This document shows positions 63,177-64,000 of a DNA stretch of 64,000 bases, one piece after another; position 1 is the first letter of the stretch, and each line of letters starts with the position of its first letter. This stretch comes from Setoptus koraiensis (lineage: Eukaryota > Arthropoda): the NCBI GenBank assembly GCA_048013815.1, contig CM106585.1, positions 4,092,001 through 4,156,000 on the forward strand. Direction: 5' to 3'. Below the pieces are notes generated by a model that was not told the DNA's origin, ran no database searches, and saw nothing but the letters and a program-made list of their open reading frames with translations. Position numbers and translations under genes: made by a program.

Positions 63177-64000
63177 CACATTCTGATTATCACTGGTAAT
63201 TTATCGGTGATAATTACAACGACAATTGGGCAGTGATAATGTTAAATGACTTGATATCTCATCAGATAATTCGCCGGTAACTCGACACCGACACGATAGG
63301 CGCGCTACGCTCGGTCCGGCGGCAGGTGTCGCCCCGATCGAGTGTGACACCAGCAAGGCATGGGGCCGACAAATGAAATGATCGAACCACCGAGCACGAA
63401 TCGAACAATATCGCCAAGATCGCTTTGCACAGCAAACAGCAACAACAGATGGGGGCGCGAATTTGGGCCACGGCGAGCCCGCCCCCTGTCGCGATTGTTC
63501 GATTGGCAATTGGCGGCCACAGTTCGATCCGGTCACAGTTCGATCCGGCCACCATTCGATTTCGGTTCGGTGTTGCCGAAACAATGCAACACCAAATCGA
63601 ATCGACCAGCGTACACGCGGACCACAATTGAGCGTATAAGTGCGCCAATCTAACATGGCAATGCCATACGTTTAGGTTGTAACCATGCGTTGCAGGTTGA
63701 GCAGCGTAGACTCCGCCGCGTGTCTAATACCTACGTGCATGCGGCATAACTTGTGCCGTGTGTGTAAGCGAGATTGCATCGGACAATTGTGAGAGGCGCG
63801 CTAACGTTACAACTTGGGCGCGCTCCAGCTCCGGCGTTGTGTGTCGCGCGTTTGGGCGCCTTTTGCGCTTGAACTGTGACAGAACCGCGAGCCAGTCAGC
63901 GCCAGCACACTGACTCACTCTACACTCTGTTAAGTCTACACGCTGGCTGGCACGTACACACATACACACACGCAGCGCGAACAGACAAACGAACAGACGA
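63177..64000. other. GC-rich spacer at the right edge
   Basis: About 820 bp with overlapping spurious ORFs on both strands, rich in CpG, and similar in style to the 30-54 kb tract. It contains a 16-bp tandem at 63518-63565. No gene recognised. Confidence 0.55.
63518..63565. repeat. 16-bp minisatellite CACAGTTCGATCCGGT
   Basis: Three contiguous units, the last diverged (CACCATTCGATTTCGG). Confidence 0.9.

Noticed and set aside
63201..63656. 151-codon minus-strand ORF at the right edge
   Set aside because: Overlaps several other frames in GC-rich repeat DNA; composition is not protein-like.

Overview
This window is animal nuclear DNA, most likely from an arthropod and probably an acariform mite. 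The evidence is one-to-one animal genes (ecdysoneless, NURF301, Hey with its YRPW tail, the NALCN sodium-leak channel), two divergent gustatory-receptor-like seven-helix proteins, GT-AG introns of about 100-150 bp, and very few introns: Ecd, Cdc7, Uba3, Bud31, Nurf301 and Hey each read as a single coding exon. The mite call, and any closer placement (for example an intron-poor lineage such as eriophyoids), is inference.

Layout. 1-3.9 kb: no gene recognised, only simple repeats and AT-rich spacer. 3.9-11.8 kb: a tight cluster of Ecd (-), ribonucleotide reductase small subunit RnrS (+, 2 exons), Cdc7 kinase (-), the NEDD8 E1 subunit Uba3 (-) and the splicing factor Bud31 (-). 12.7-17.3 kb: a NURF301/BPTF-like chromatin-remodelling subunit (+) that ends without the usual C-terminal PHD-bromodomain. 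18.8-20.4 kb: Hey (+). 20.7-27.2 kb: NALCN/narrow abdomen (-, six coding exons assembled here). 27.3-54.5 kb: about 27 kb with no recognisable gene. From about 29.5 to 53.8 kb it is GC-rich and packed with microsatellites, many unrelated short minisatellites (unit sizes about 8-24 bp) and GC palindromes such as GGGGCCCC. 54.6-58.3 kb: tubulin-folding cofactor D (-, 2 exons). 59.5-62.7 kb: two tandem gustatory-receptor-like genes (-), each with short 3' exons assigned here, plus a 73-bp duplicated gene fragment between them. 62.8-63.2 kb: a doubtful small ORF. 63.2-64 kb: GC-rich spacer.

Functional themes. RnrS (dNTP supply) and Cdc7 (origin firing) are convergent S-phase genes. They share an upstream E2F-type element and a near-palindromic double poly(A) signal at their touching 3' ends. 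Ecd and Bud31 both act in pre-mRNA splicing. Hey has a Su(H)/CSL-type site upstream, as expected for a Notch target. The genes are packed with very short 3' UTRs (poly(A) signals overlap the stop codons of Cdc7 and Bud31), so the repeat-rich tract upstream of NALCN stands out. Intergenic DNA is visibly more GC-rich than the coding DNA, the reverse of the usual animal pattern.

Limits: there is no transcript evidence. Start codons and splice sites were chosen by homology, reading frame and GT-AG rules. Repeat limits were read by eye and may be off by a few bases.
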